From the NCBI GenBank assembly GCA_934230055.1, contig CAKQEE010000077.1:1-5830 (forward strand): a stretch of DNA of 5,830 bases. Direction: 5' to 3'. The translations under genes were made by a program, and so were the position numbers. This stretch comes from an uncultured Clostridia bacterium. Lineage in GTDB: Bacteria; Bacillota; Clostridia; Christensenellales; Borkfalkiaceae. Positions 1 through 5,803 of this stretch are shown piece by piece; position 1 is the stretch's first letter; each line of letters starts with the position of its first letter. The notes under the pieces are model-generated. The model saw only the letters and a program-made list of their open reading frames with translations. It did no database searches and was not told the origin of the DNA.

Positions 1-426
1 AAAAAAGCGGAAATGGTGGATTACGGTATAATTTCCACCCCGAAAGAGGAAAATCTTGCGGTAAGACTGTGTATGTCGGAAAAGGGCATAAAGCAGGTGA
101 TAGATACCTTCAAACCGGAAGAAATCGCCGTGGAAGAGCTGTTTTTTGCCAAAAACGTGAAAACGGGTATTGCGGTTGCTCATGCAAGGGGCGTGCTTCT
201 TCTTACTGCTAATAAAGAGTGCGGCAGGCTTTACGAATACACGCCTTTGCAGATAAAGCAGGCTTTGACGGGCTACGGCAGGGCGGATAAAAATCAGATA
301 CAACAAATGGTTAAAACCTTTTTGGGACTTAAAGCCGTTCCGAAGCCGGACGACGCGGCGGACGCGCTTGCCGTCGCACTTTGTCACGCGCAGACGAACA
401 AGCTCGGCAGTCTGTTCAGTATATAG
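1..426 (+). CDS. ruvC: Crossover junction endodeoxyribonuclease RuvC (5'-truncated by window edge)
   Basis: RuvC is the Holliday-junction resolvase that makes paired nicks in junctions held by RuvAB. The frame is open from base 1, and the ATG at 13 is an internal Met: four residues precede it and then VDYGIIST follows, which is normally around residue 25 of RuvC. So the N-terminus, including the first catalytic Asp (the GIDPG region), lies outside the window. The second catalytic acid is visible as the first Glu of AVEELFF (about residue 45 of the fragment), followed by the family-typical AKNVKTGIAVAHARG. The loop TGYGRADKNQIQ matches the conserved TGxGRADKxQ segment. The last two catalytic Asp residues lie in KPDDAADALAVALCH (fragment residues about 118 and 121). 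The C-terminus is complete. ruvA follows 77 bp downstream. Nothing suggests inactivation; the truncation is only the window boundary. Confidence 0.96.
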   Translation, partial: KKAEMVDYGIISTPKEENLAVRLCMSEKGIKQVIDTFKPEEIAVEELFFAKNVKTGIAVAHARGVLLLTANKECGRLYEYTPLQIKQALTGYGRADKNQIQQMVKTFLGLKAVPKPDDAADALAVALCHAQTNKLGSLFSI

Positions 427-463
427 CGGTTGCTCGGAGAATAAGGATTTAAGATTGTTTCCT

Positions 464-479
464 CCTTCCCGCGGGAAGG
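464..479. repeat. Perfect 16-bp palindrome in the ruvC-ruvA gap
   Basis: CCTTCCCGCGGGAAGG is a perfect inverted repeat, and a U-G pair at 463/480 would extend it in RNA. It lies 12 nt before the ruvA Shine-Dalgarno sequence. A run of A, not T, follows it, so it is not a standard intrinsic terminator on the plus strand. The pyrimidine arm, short centre and purine arm resemble the first hairpin of the repeats at 5614-5660 and 5728-5770, but the second hairpin and tail of those elements are missing here. It could be a solo remnant of that repeat, an mRNA processing hairpin or a mild attenuator; the sequence alone does not decide. Confidence 0.6.
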
Positions 480-503
480 GAAAATATAAGAAAGGAGCTA
501 TTT

Positions 504-1112
504 ATGATAGGTTATATAAAAGGTAGCGTGCTGAAAGCAAAAGACGGCGCGGTGCTTTTATTAAATAACGGAATAGGTTACGAAATTGCCTGTTCGGCAG
601 AGGCTTACGCCCGCCTTACGATCGGCGGCGAGGGGGAAGTTTATACCTATATGGCGGTTAAAGAGGACGGAATTTCCCTTTACGGCTTTGCTTCTCCCGA
701 GGAAAAGGAAATGTTTTTAATGCTTATTTCCGTTTCGGGCGTAGGACCGAAGCTCGGTATAACGGTGCTTTCGGGAATGAGTCTTAAAGAGCTTACCTTA
801 AAAATCATTGCCGCGGACGTGAAAGGTCTTTCCGCAATAAAAGGTCTCGGCAAAAAGACGGCGGAACGAATCGTTCTGGAACTTCGCGAAAAGATAGGAA
901 ACGTAGACGAAAGCACGGGTGAAATAATCCTTGCCGCCGCAAACGGCGAAACCGCCGCCGAAAAAGACGAGGAAGCGGAAGAGGCGACTATCGCGCTGAC
1001 GGGACTCGGGTTTACGAAAGCGGAAATTTCGGGCGCGTTAAAAGGCGCGCGTGCGGACGGTTGCAAAACCGTTAAAGAGTTTATCGCTTACGCCCTTAAA
1101 AGAATGAGATAG
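504..1112 (+). CDS. ruvA: Holliday junction branch migration complex subunit RuvA
   Basis: RuvA tetramers bind the four-way junction and load the RuvB motors. At 202 aa the length is normal. Domain I (about 1-62) is the OB-fold, beginning MIGYIKG and ending VKEDGISLYGF; E54 and D55 correspond to the acidic pin that separates strands at the crossover. Domain II (about 66-140) has two helix-hairpin-helix motifs, SVSGVGPKLG (76-85) and IKGLGKKTAERIVLEL (112-127), for DNA backbone contact. An acidic, alanine-rich linker (about 133-158) leads to the RuvB-binding domain III (EEATIALTGLGF onward, to 202). The start is supported by AAAGGAG at 491-497, 6 nt before the ATG. ruvB starts 8 bp after the stop, consistent with co-expression at matched levels. 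Confidence 0.98.
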   Translation: MIGYIKGSVLKAKDGAVLLLNNGIGYEIACSAEAYARLTIGGEGEVYTYMAVKEDGISLYGFASPEEKEMFLMLISVSGVGPKLGITVLSGMSLKELTLKIIAADVKGLSAIKGLGKKTAERIVLELREKIGNVDESTGEIILAAANGETAAEKDEEAEEATIALTGLGFTKAEISGALKGARADGCKTVKEFIAYALKRMR

Positions 1113-1120
1113 GTGCTGAT

Positions 1121-2167
1121 ATGGAAGAAGAAAGACTTGTCACGAGTACCCGTTCGGAAACGGAAACGGAGGTAGAAAACGTCCTCCGCCCGAAGTCTAT
1201 GGAAGGGTACGTCGGGCAGGAAAAGGTAAAAGACAACGTCGCGCTTGCGATAGCCGCCGCAAAACTTCGGAGCGACGCGCTCGACCACGTTCTTTTGTAC
1301 GGTCCTGCGGGACTCGGCAAAACCACGCTTGCGCATATAATCGCTTCGGAACTCGGTACGCAACTTAAAGTGACGAGCGGACCTGCGATAGAACGTGCGG
1401 GCGACCTTGCGGCGATACTTACCAACCTTAACGAACGCGACGTGTTGTTTATAGACGAAATTCACAGGCTTAACCATAACGTAGAAGAGATTTTATATCC
1501 CGCAATGGAAGATTATACGCTCGATTTTATAATCGGCAAAGGACCTTCCGCAAAGAACGTGCAGCTGCCGCTGCCGAAGTTCACCCTTATCGGGGCGACG
1601 ACGCGCGCGGGTATGCTCTCTTCTCCGCTCAGAGACCGCTTCGGCGTAATTTGCAGATTAGAAACTTATTCCCCCGCGGAGCTTACCGAAATTGTGGAAC
1701 GCGCGGCGAAAATGCTTGGCACCGATATAGAAAAAGAGGCGGCGGAGGAGGTTGCAAAGCGCAGTCGCGGAACGCCGCGTATTGCCAACAGACTGTTAAG
1801 GCGGGTGCGGGATTACGCCGTGGTTAAAGGACACGAAACGGTGCTTCTTTCGGACGCGAAAGGCGCGCTTAAAATGCTGGAAATAGACGAACTCGGGTTA
1901 GATGCGATAGACATAAAGCTTTTAACTTCCATGGCGGAAAAGTTTAACGGCGGACCGTGCGGACTCGATACCGTAGCGGCGACCATCAACGAGGACGCGG
2001 GAACGATAGAAGACGTTTACGAACCGTATCTTCTTCAACTCGGGTTTATAGCGAGAACGCCGCGGGGCAGAGTGCTGCTTTCGCGCGGTTACGAACACAT
2101 AGGCAAAAAGCCGCCGAAAAGCGCGGAACAATATTCTTTATTCGATTTACAAAATGAAAACGAGTGA
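1121..2167 (+). CDS. ruvB: Holliday junction branch migration ATPase RuvB
   Basis: RuvB is the AAA+ hexameric motor that pumps DNA through the RuvA-bound junction; 348 aa is normal. Visible motifs are Walker A GPAGLGKTT (61-69), Walker B FIDEIH (110-115), sensor 1 GATTRAG (159-165), the arginine finger R172 in PLRDRFG, and sensor 2 GTPRIANR (218-225). The C-terminal winged helix includes GGPCGLDT, TIEDVYEPYLLQLGF and RTPRGR. The usual GPPGLGKTT has Ala in place of the second Pro (A63), which is unlikely to be harmful. The tail after the winged helix ends EQYSLFDLQNENE and contains a QxSLF pentapeptide (337-341). AGGTG at 1111-1115 overlaps the ruvA stop codon and sits 5 nt from the ATG, so translation is probably coupled to ruvA. 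The last 14 bp overlap queA. Confidence 0.98.
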   Translation: MEEERLVTSTRSETETEVENVLRPKSMEGYVGQEKVKDNVALAIAAAKLRSDALDHVLLYGPAGLGKTTLAHIIASELGTQLKVTSGPAIERAGDLAAILTNLNERDVLFIDEIHRLNHNVEEILYPAMEDYTLDFIIGKGPSAKNVQLPLPKFTLIGATTRAGMLSSPLRDRFGVICRLETYSPAELTEIVERAAKMLGTDIEKEAAEEVAKRSRGTPRIANRLLRRVRDYAVVKGHETVLLSDAKGALKMLEIDELGLDAIDIKLLTSMAEKFNGGPCGLDTVAATINEDAGTIEDVYEPYLLQLGFIARTPRGRVLLSRGYEHIGKKPPKSAEQYSLFDLQNENE

Positions 2168-3176
2168 TTTTGACTATTATTTACCGGAAGAGCTTATAGC
2201 GCAGACGCCCGCAGAACCGAGGGATTCTTCGAGGCTTCTCGTGTACGACAGAAAAACCAAAGAAATTTTGCACAGGCATTTTTACGACTTGCCGGAATTT
2301 CTTAAAGCGGGCGATTTGCTTGTAAGAAACAACACCAAAGTTTTGCCCGCAAGGCTATTCGGGTATACCGAACACGGCGGCAAAGTGGAAATTCTTCTTC
2401 TTAAACGCTACAACCTTACCGACTGGGAGGTCTTGGTAAAACCGGGTAAAAAGGCGAAAACGGGTACGAAGCTCGTTATAAACGAAGAGCTTTCGGCAGA
2501 GATTTTAGAAAACGTGGAAGAAATCGGCGGCAGAAAAGCGCGGTTTTTCTTTGACGGAGTTTTTGAAGATATAATTTCTCGCGTGGGGGAAATGCCTCTC
2601 CCGCCGTATATCACCGAAAAGCTGAAAGACGGAACGAGGTATCAGACCGTTTACGCCAAAGAAAACGGTTCCGCCGCCGCTCCGACCGCGGGTCTGCATT
2701 TTACCGAAAGACTTTTGGCGGAGCTGGAAGGTAAGGGAGTGGAAATCGCAGACGTGCTTTTGCACGTAGGGCTCGGCACGTTTCGTCCCGTAAAGGCGGA
2801 AGAGGTGACCGAACACCATATGCACTCCGAGTATTACGAGATAGGAGAAGACGCGGCTGAAAAAATAAACCGCGCGAAACGCGAGGGCAGAAGGGTTATA
2901 GCCGTCGGCACGACCTGCGTGAGAACCTTGGAATCGGCGGCGGACGAAAACGGATTCGTTAAACCCGTAAAAGCCGATACCGATATTTTTATTTACCCGC
3001 CGTATAAGTTCAGGTGCGTAGACGCGCTTATAACGAATTTTCATTTGCCGAAGTCAACCCTGTTGATGTTGGTTTCCGCGTTTTCTTCCAGAGAAGAAAT
3101 GCTTTCTCTTTACGAGACGGCTGTAAAGGAGAGGTATAGATTCTTTTCCTTCGGCGACGCTACGCTCTTATTATAA
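2154..3176 (+). CDS. queA: S-adenosylmethionine:tRNA ribosyltransferase-isomerase QueA
   Basis: QueA transfers and isomerises the ribosyl group of SAM onto preQ1 in tRNA, giving epoxyqueuosine at the wobble position of GUN-anticodon tRNAs. The 340-aa length and collinear motifs fit the family: N-terminal FDYYLPEELIAQTP (6-19), RNNTKVLPARLFG (58-70), APTAGLHFT (176-184), HVGLGTFRPV (204-213), HHMHSEYY (221-228), VGTTCVRTLES (251-261), and the C-terminal YPPYKFRCVDALITNFHLPKS region (281-301). The start is fixed by the conserved N-terminus and lies inside the ruvB end, overlapping it by 14 bp. No Shine-Dalgarno sequence is visible upstream of it, so initiation probably relies on ribosomes terminating on ruvB. 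tgt, the preceding enzyme of the pathway, is next. The preQ1 synthesis genes are not in the window. Confidence 0.98.
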   Translation: MKTSDFDYYLPEELIAQTPAEPRDSSRLLVYDRKTKEILHRHFYDLPEFLKAGDLLVRNNTKVLPARLFGYTEHGGKVEILLLKRYNLTDWEVLVKPGKKAKTGTKLVINEELSAEILENVEEIGGRKARFFFDGVFEDIISRVGEMPLPPYITEKLKDGTRYQTVYAKENGSAAAPTAGLHFTERLLAELEGKGVEIADVLLHVGLGTFRPVKAEEVTEHHMHSEYYEIGEDAAEKINRAKREGRRVIAVGTTCVRTLESAADENGFVKPVKADTDIFIYPPYKFRCVDALITNFHLPKSTLLMLVSAFSSREEMLSLYETAVKERYRFFSFGDATLLL

Positions 3177-3221
3177 GCGGCGCATAATATTTATAAAATA
3201 ATACGTTATTCAATAAAGACT

Positions 3222-4349
3222 ATGGAAAAATTTTACTACGAAACGATTAAACAAGACGCCAGAACGGGCGCGAGAGCGGGCGTTCTTCATACTCCGCACG
3301 GCGATATAGAAACGCCTACCTTTATGCCCGTAGGCACGCAGGCTACCGTAAAAGGCGTTATGCCTCGCGACCTTAAAGAAGCAAAAACGCAGATTATTCT
3401 TGCAAATACATATCATTTGCACGTCCGCCCGGGAGACGAAACCGTAAAAAAAGCGGGCGGGCTTCATAAATTTATGGCGTGGGACAGACCTATACTCACC
3501 GACAGCGGCGGGTTTCAGGTTTTTTCTCTTGCAAAGCTAAACAAAATTAAAGACGAAGGAGTGTATTTCAATTCTCACGTAGACGGCAGACTGCATTTTT
3601 TCTCGCCCGAAAAGGCTATGGAGATAGAAAACAATCTCGGCGCGGATATTATAATGGCGTTCGATCAATGTTCGCCTTTCGGCGCGAATTACGAAGAGTC
3701 TAAAAAAGCTCTTGACCGCACTATGAAGTGGCTCGATCGTTGCTACGCGTATCACAAAAATCCCGAACAGGCGTTGTTTCCGATAATTCAGGGTAATATG
3801 TTCAAGGATTTGCGTATAGAGAGCGCGAAAGCCGTTTTGCCTTACGTGAAATACGGCGTTGCGGTAGGCGGTCTTTCCGTCGGCGAACCGAAGCCCCTTA
3901 TGTACGAGATGATGGACGAGCTTTACCCATATTATCCTACAAACGTTCCGCGCTACCTTATGGGCGTCGGGAGTCCCGATTGCCTTATAGAGGGCGTGCG
4001 GCGCGGAATAGATATGTTCGACTGCGTTCTTGCAACCCGCGTGGGGAGAAACGGCACCGCGCTCACTTCAAACGGCAAGGTAGTCGTGAGAAACGGGATA
4101 TACAAAGAAGATTTTTCCGCGCTCGACCCCGAGTGCGATTGTTACGCGTGCAAAAATTATACGAAAGCGTATCTCCGTCACCTTATAAACGTCGGCGAAA
4201 TGATGGGAGGAATGATGTTGAGCCTTCATAATATAACCTATCTTAATAAACTTATGAGAGAGATAAGGAACGCTATTTTAGAAGGTTCTTTCACGGAATA
4301 CGCAGAAGACTTTTATAAGCGCACGGGCGACGCGTACCCTAAATTTTAG
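3222..4349 (+). CDS. tgt: tRNA-guanine(34) transglycosylase Tgt
   Basis: Bacterial Tgt swaps guanine-34 of tRNA-Asp, -Asn, -His and -Tyr for preQ1; QueA then acts on the product. The 375-aa protein is full length. It begins with a family-typical segment (ARAGVLHTPHGDIETPTFMP, where the family often has GRLxTPHG). DSGGFQVFS at 94-102 holds the general acid/base Asp (D94). The nucleophile Asp is D267 in MFDCVLATR, where many homologues have LPTR. GGLSVGEP and PRYLMGVGSP are also present. The structural zinc site is complete: C305, C307, C310 and H336 (CxCxxC, then His 26 residues on). The 45-bp gap after queA is AT-rich, with only a weak AAAG ribosome-binding match, so translation may be less efficient than for ruvA or yajC. 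Confidence 0.98.
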   Translation: MEKFYYETIKQDARTGARAGVLHTPHGDIETPTFMPVGTQATVKGVMPRDLKEAKTQIILANTYHLHVRPGDETVKKAGGLHKFMAWDRPILTDSGGFQVFSLAKLNKIKDEGVYFNSHVDGRLHFFSPEKAMEIENNLGADIIMAFDQCSPFGANYEESKKALDRTMKWLDRCYAYHKNPEQALFPIIQGNMFKDLRIESAKAVLPYVKYGVAVGGLSVGEPKPLMYEMMDELYPYYPTNVPRYLMGVGSPDCLIEGVRRGIDMFDCVLATRVGRNGTALTSNGKVVVRNGIYKEDFSALDPECDCYACKNYTKAYLRHLINVGEMMGGMMLSLHNITYLNKLMREIRNAILEGSFTEYAEDFYKRTGDAYPKF

Positions 4350-4492
4350 CGTGGGCGGCGCGTGGTTTGAGTGGGGAGCTGCCGCCTATAAAACGCGGGT
4401 AGCCGGTCGAATTAAAAAATCGGCGGTTGCGGCGCGGTTTTCCGCGAAAATTGCCGAAATAGGGAGAGAGAATTTTTTCGCCCTAAAAACGC
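4350..4492. other. tgt-yajC intergenic spacer with weak hairpins
   Basis: No gene is visible here. GGCGGC at 4354-4359 can pair with GCCGCC at 4381-4386, forming a hairpin 4 nt after the tgt stop, and CGCGG-TTTT-CCGCG lies at 4433-4446. Neither is followed by a T-run, so I do not call a standard terminator, although the tgt message could end here. The stretch 4371-4386 (gtggggagctgccgcc) resembles the middle of the palindromic repeat at 5736-5753, so part of the spacer may be a decayed repeat copy. Confidence 0.4.
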
Positions 4493-4521
4493 TTGCTTAA
4501 TTTCGCAAAATAATTTACAAT
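4493..4521 (+). promoter_or_regulatory. Sigma-A-type promoter for yajC
   Basis: TTGCTT at 4493-4498 and TACAAT at 4516-4521 are separated by exactly 17 bp. The -10 matches TATAAT at five of six positions; the -35 matches TTGACA only at the TTG. The surroundings are AT-rich, unlike the genes around it. Transcription would start near 4528, leaving a leader of about 48 nt that ends in the strong yajC ribosome-binding site (AAGGAG at 4564-4569, 6 nt from the ATG). No operator palindrome stands out. This promoter would make yajC expression independent of the ruv-que-tgt unit. Confidence 0.62.
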
Positions 4522-4575
4522 ATATTAAATAAACGAGAAAAACAACGAAGAGATTCGTGAAAAAAGGAGTAGAAT

Positions 4576-5097
4576 ATGTTATTTAACTTACTTGCTGCGG
4601 CGGCGGACGCCGGCTCTTCTGCCGGTACGACCGAAGGAAACAAAACGAGCAGCCCGATTATGACCGTCTTTCTCATTCTTCTGGTGGTTGCGGTTGTCGG
4701 TCTTTTCATCTGGCAGTCGATTTCCGGCAAAAAGAAGCAGAAGGAAGCGCAGGAACGCGTAAACAAGCTTAAAAAAGGCGACAGAGTTAAGACGATAGGC
4801 GGCGTGTGCGGCTTCGTTCACGAAATAAACGACGCGGAAAATACCTTCGTTCTCGAAACCGGTTCGGGCGACGCTAAATCCTACGTTAAGTTCGACAAAG
4901 CGGCTATTTATCAGACCGCTCCCGCGGAGGGTTATGCAAACGCCCCCGCAGAGACCGAAACCAAAGCGGAAAATAAAAAAGAGGACGTAAAGAAAGCGGA
5001 AGCCGAAGCCGACGTTAAGGCGGAAGTCAAAGACGAACCCGTAACCGAAGAAGCTCCCGCGGAAGCTTCCGAGGAGAAAACCGCCGATAAAGAGTAA
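4576..5097 (+). CDS. yajC: Preprotein translocase subunit YajC with a long charged C-terminal tail
   Basis: YajC is a small single-pass membrane protein that associates with SecDF and the SecYEG channel. The N-terminal 27 residues are Ala/Ser/Thr/Gly-rich and probably face outside. One transmembrane helix spans about 28-47 (IMTVFLILLVVAVVGLFIW) and is followed by the cytoplasmic basic stretch GKKKQKEAQ. The conserved domain includes LKKGDRVKTIGGVCGFVHEI (65-84) and ends near AAIYQ (113). At 173 aa the protein is much longer than the usual 85-115. The extra residues 113-173 are low-complexity: 42 of 61 are Glu, Ala, Lys or Asp (15 E, 14 A, 9 K, 4 D), strongly acidic and probably disordered. 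AAGGAG 6 nt before the ATG supports the start. secD and secF, the usual partners, are not within the window. Confidence 0.95.
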   Translation: MLFNLLAAAADAGSSAGTTEGNKTSSPIMTVFLILLVVAVVGLFIWQSISGKKKQKEAQERVNKLKKGDRVKTIGGVCGFVHEINDAENTFVLETGSGDAKSYVKFDKAAIYQTAPAEGYANAPAETETKAENKKEDVKKAEAEADVKAEVKDEPVTEEAPAEASEEKTADKE

Positions 5098-5135
5098 TCA
5101 AGCGGCAAAACGGTTTAGTAAAACGGAATAAACGT

Positions 5136-5182
5136 AAAATCCCTTGCATATCTATTAAATAGCGTATGCGAGGGATTTTTTT
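5136..5182 (+). terminator. Strong Rho-independent terminator after yajC
   Basis: The arms at 5136-5150 and 5165-5179 form a 15-bp stem with a single G-U wobble. The enclosed loop can add a further CTAT/ATAG pairing, and a run of seven T (5176-5182) follows, overlapping the stem foot. It lies 39 bp after the yajC stop. The A-run on its left side gives a shorter T-tract on the minus strand, so some bidirectional activity is possible. It ends only 19 nt before the start codon of the next gene. Confidence 0.93.
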
Positions 5183-5188
5183 ATGCTC

Positions 5189-5195
5189 GGGGGTG
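5189..5195 (+). promoter_or_regulatory. Ribosome-binding site deciding the start at 5202
   Basis: GGGGGTG differs from the ideal GGAGGTG by one base, which could still pair as G-U. It is 6 nt before the ATG at 5202. The in-frame ATG at 5166 lies within the terminator stem and has no such site upstream, so 5202 is preferred. An in-frame GTG at 5193 overlaps the site itself and is unlikely to be used. Confidence 0.7.
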
Positions 5196-5201
5196 CGTTT
5201 T

Positions 5202-5582
5202 ATGAAAGAAAGGATTAAAAGCGGTTTTTTTGCGGAGATTCTTAAAGGGGCGGGGATAGCCTTTTTGTTTACGTTCGTTTTCGTGGCGATATTCGCGCTC
5301 GTTTTAAGGGCGGCGACGCTTTCTTCTCTTGCCGTTAAAGCGGTAAATCAATTTATAAAGGCGATATCCTTATTTATAGGTTGCTTTTTCTCTTTGCGGT
5401 CGGAAAAGGGCTTGATTAAGGGCGCGCTTGCGGGGCTGTTGTGGGCGGCTCTCGTATACGCGGCGTTCGCGCTGTTCGGGCGCGGCGGGTTCGGTGCGTT
5501 TGCCGTTATTGCGGACTTTGTTTTTGCGGCGATAATAGGTGGGCTTTCGGGCATAATCGCGGTAAACGTTAAGGGAAGGTAA
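5202..5582 (+). CDS. Four-helix membrane protein, TIGR04086 family
   Basis: This 126-aa hydrophobic protein has four predicted membrane helices, at about 13-35, 45-63, 70-92 and 99-121, with a short basic N-terminus (MKERIK) and basic C-terminus (VKGR). The pattern around helices 2-3 (FIGCFFSLRSEKGLIKGALAGLLW), a small glycine-rich helix end, a basic loop, then KG-hx-KG-x-xxG, is what I associate with the TIGR04086 putative membrane protein family of Firmicutes. So does the position directly after yajC. No catalytic residues are evident and the function is unknown. The assignment rests on remembered family features, not a search. A terminator lies between it and yajC and I see no separate promoter, so its expression probably depends on read-through or on a promoter I cannot recognise. 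The region after it holds repeats, not a gene. Confidence 0.75.
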   Translation: MKERIKSGFFAEILKGAGIAFLFTFVFVAIFALVLRAATLSSLAVKAVNQFIKAISLFIGCFFSLRSEKGLIKGALAGLLWAALVYAAFALFGRGGFGAFAVIADFVFAAIIGGLSGIIAVNVKGR

Positions 5583-5613
5583 GGGGAAAAGACGAATAGG
5601 TAACAAAAGGAAG

Positions 5614-5660
5614 CCTTCTCCTGTGGGAGAAGGGGGACCGCGCCGGCGGTGGATGAGGAG
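5614..5660 (+). repeat. Palindromic intergenic repeat, type A (two hairpins plus GGATGAGG tail)
   Basis: The first hairpin is CCTTCTCC (5614-5621) with GGAGAAGG (5626-5633) around a TGTG loop. The second is ACCGC (5637-5641) with GCGGT (5646-5650). The tail GGATGAGGAG follows at 5651-5660. This double-hairpin layout with a GATGAGG end is a widespread intergenic palindrome type in Clostridia and other bacteria, familiar from general knowledge of such genomes. It begins 31 bp after the stop of the membrane protein gene. No long T-run follows, so its main identity is a dispersed repeat, though hairpins this strong may also stabilise or end the transcript. Confidence 0.72.
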
Positions 5661-5667
5661 ATTAAAA

Positions 5668-5716
5668 GAGATTCTTCGGGGGCGTGCGGCTCCGCGGGAA
5701 ACTTTCGAAATGACGA
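5668..5716. repeat. Probable second repeat type (GAGATTCTTCGG ... TCGAAATGACG)
   Basis: The edges GAGATTCTTCGG (5668-5679) and TCGAAATGACG (5705-5715) resemble the ends of a common dispersed intergenic repeat of the form GAGATTCTTCG...CAGAATGAC. The ends are partly complementary (ATTxxTCG with CGAAAT), and the interior can form a small hairpin at GCGGCTCCGC. It sits exactly between the two other repeats. The identification is by recognition only, with no second copy in the window. Confidence 0.45.
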
Positions 5717-5727
5717 GAAAAATACAG

Positions 5728-5770
5728 GCTCCCTCGTGGAGGGAGCTGTCGCCAAAGGCGGCCGGGGGAG
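5728..5770 (+). repeat. Palindromic intergenic repeat, type B (two hairpins plus GGGGGAG tail)
   Basis: The first hairpin is GCTCCCTC (5728-5735) with GAGGGAGC (5739-5746) around GTG. The second is GTCGCC (5748-5753) with GGCGGC (5757-5762) around AAA, including one G-U pair. The tail is CGGGGGAG (5763-5770). The tail GGGAG could alternatively pair with CTCCC of the first hairpin, giving a two-state fold. The architecture matches type A at 5614-5660 but the sequence is distinct. It resembles the CTCCCT...GGGAGCTGTC...GGGAG repeats frequent in gut Clostridia. Confidence 0.7.
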
Positions 5771-5803
5771 AGCGCCTTAACTAAATAACTATGGCGCGCG
5801 ATA

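Noticed and set aside
430..455. Possible promoter in the ruvC-ruvA gap (TTGCTC and TAAGAT)
   Set aside because: The spacing is only 14 bp and both boxes are weak matches, so it is not supported.
2505..3044. Long minus-strand open frame (179 codons) opposite queA
   Set aside because: It lies wholly within the highly conserved queA gene, has no ribosome-binding support or recognisable protein features, and is explained by queA codon use. The other minus-strand frames opposite ruvA, ruvB, tgt, yajC and the membrane protein gene are rejected for the same reason.
3177..3221. AT-rich queA-tgt gap as a promoter or terminator
   Set aside because: A -10-like TATAAA is present but no -35 at a proper distance. 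The inverted repeat AATAA-TACG-TTATT (3197-3210) is short, all A/T in the stem, and has no T-run after it.
4448..4490. T6 run at 4473-4478 as the end of a tgt terminator
   Set aside because: No stable GC hairpin directly precedes the T-run; the flanking AGGG/CCCT pairing encloses the T-run rather than preceding it.
5166..5201. Upstream in-frame ATG for the TIGR04086-like protein
   Set aside because: It would begin within the right arm of the terminator stem and lacks a ribosome-binding site, whereas the ATG at 5202 has GGGGGTG at good spacing and gives a normal basic N-terminus.
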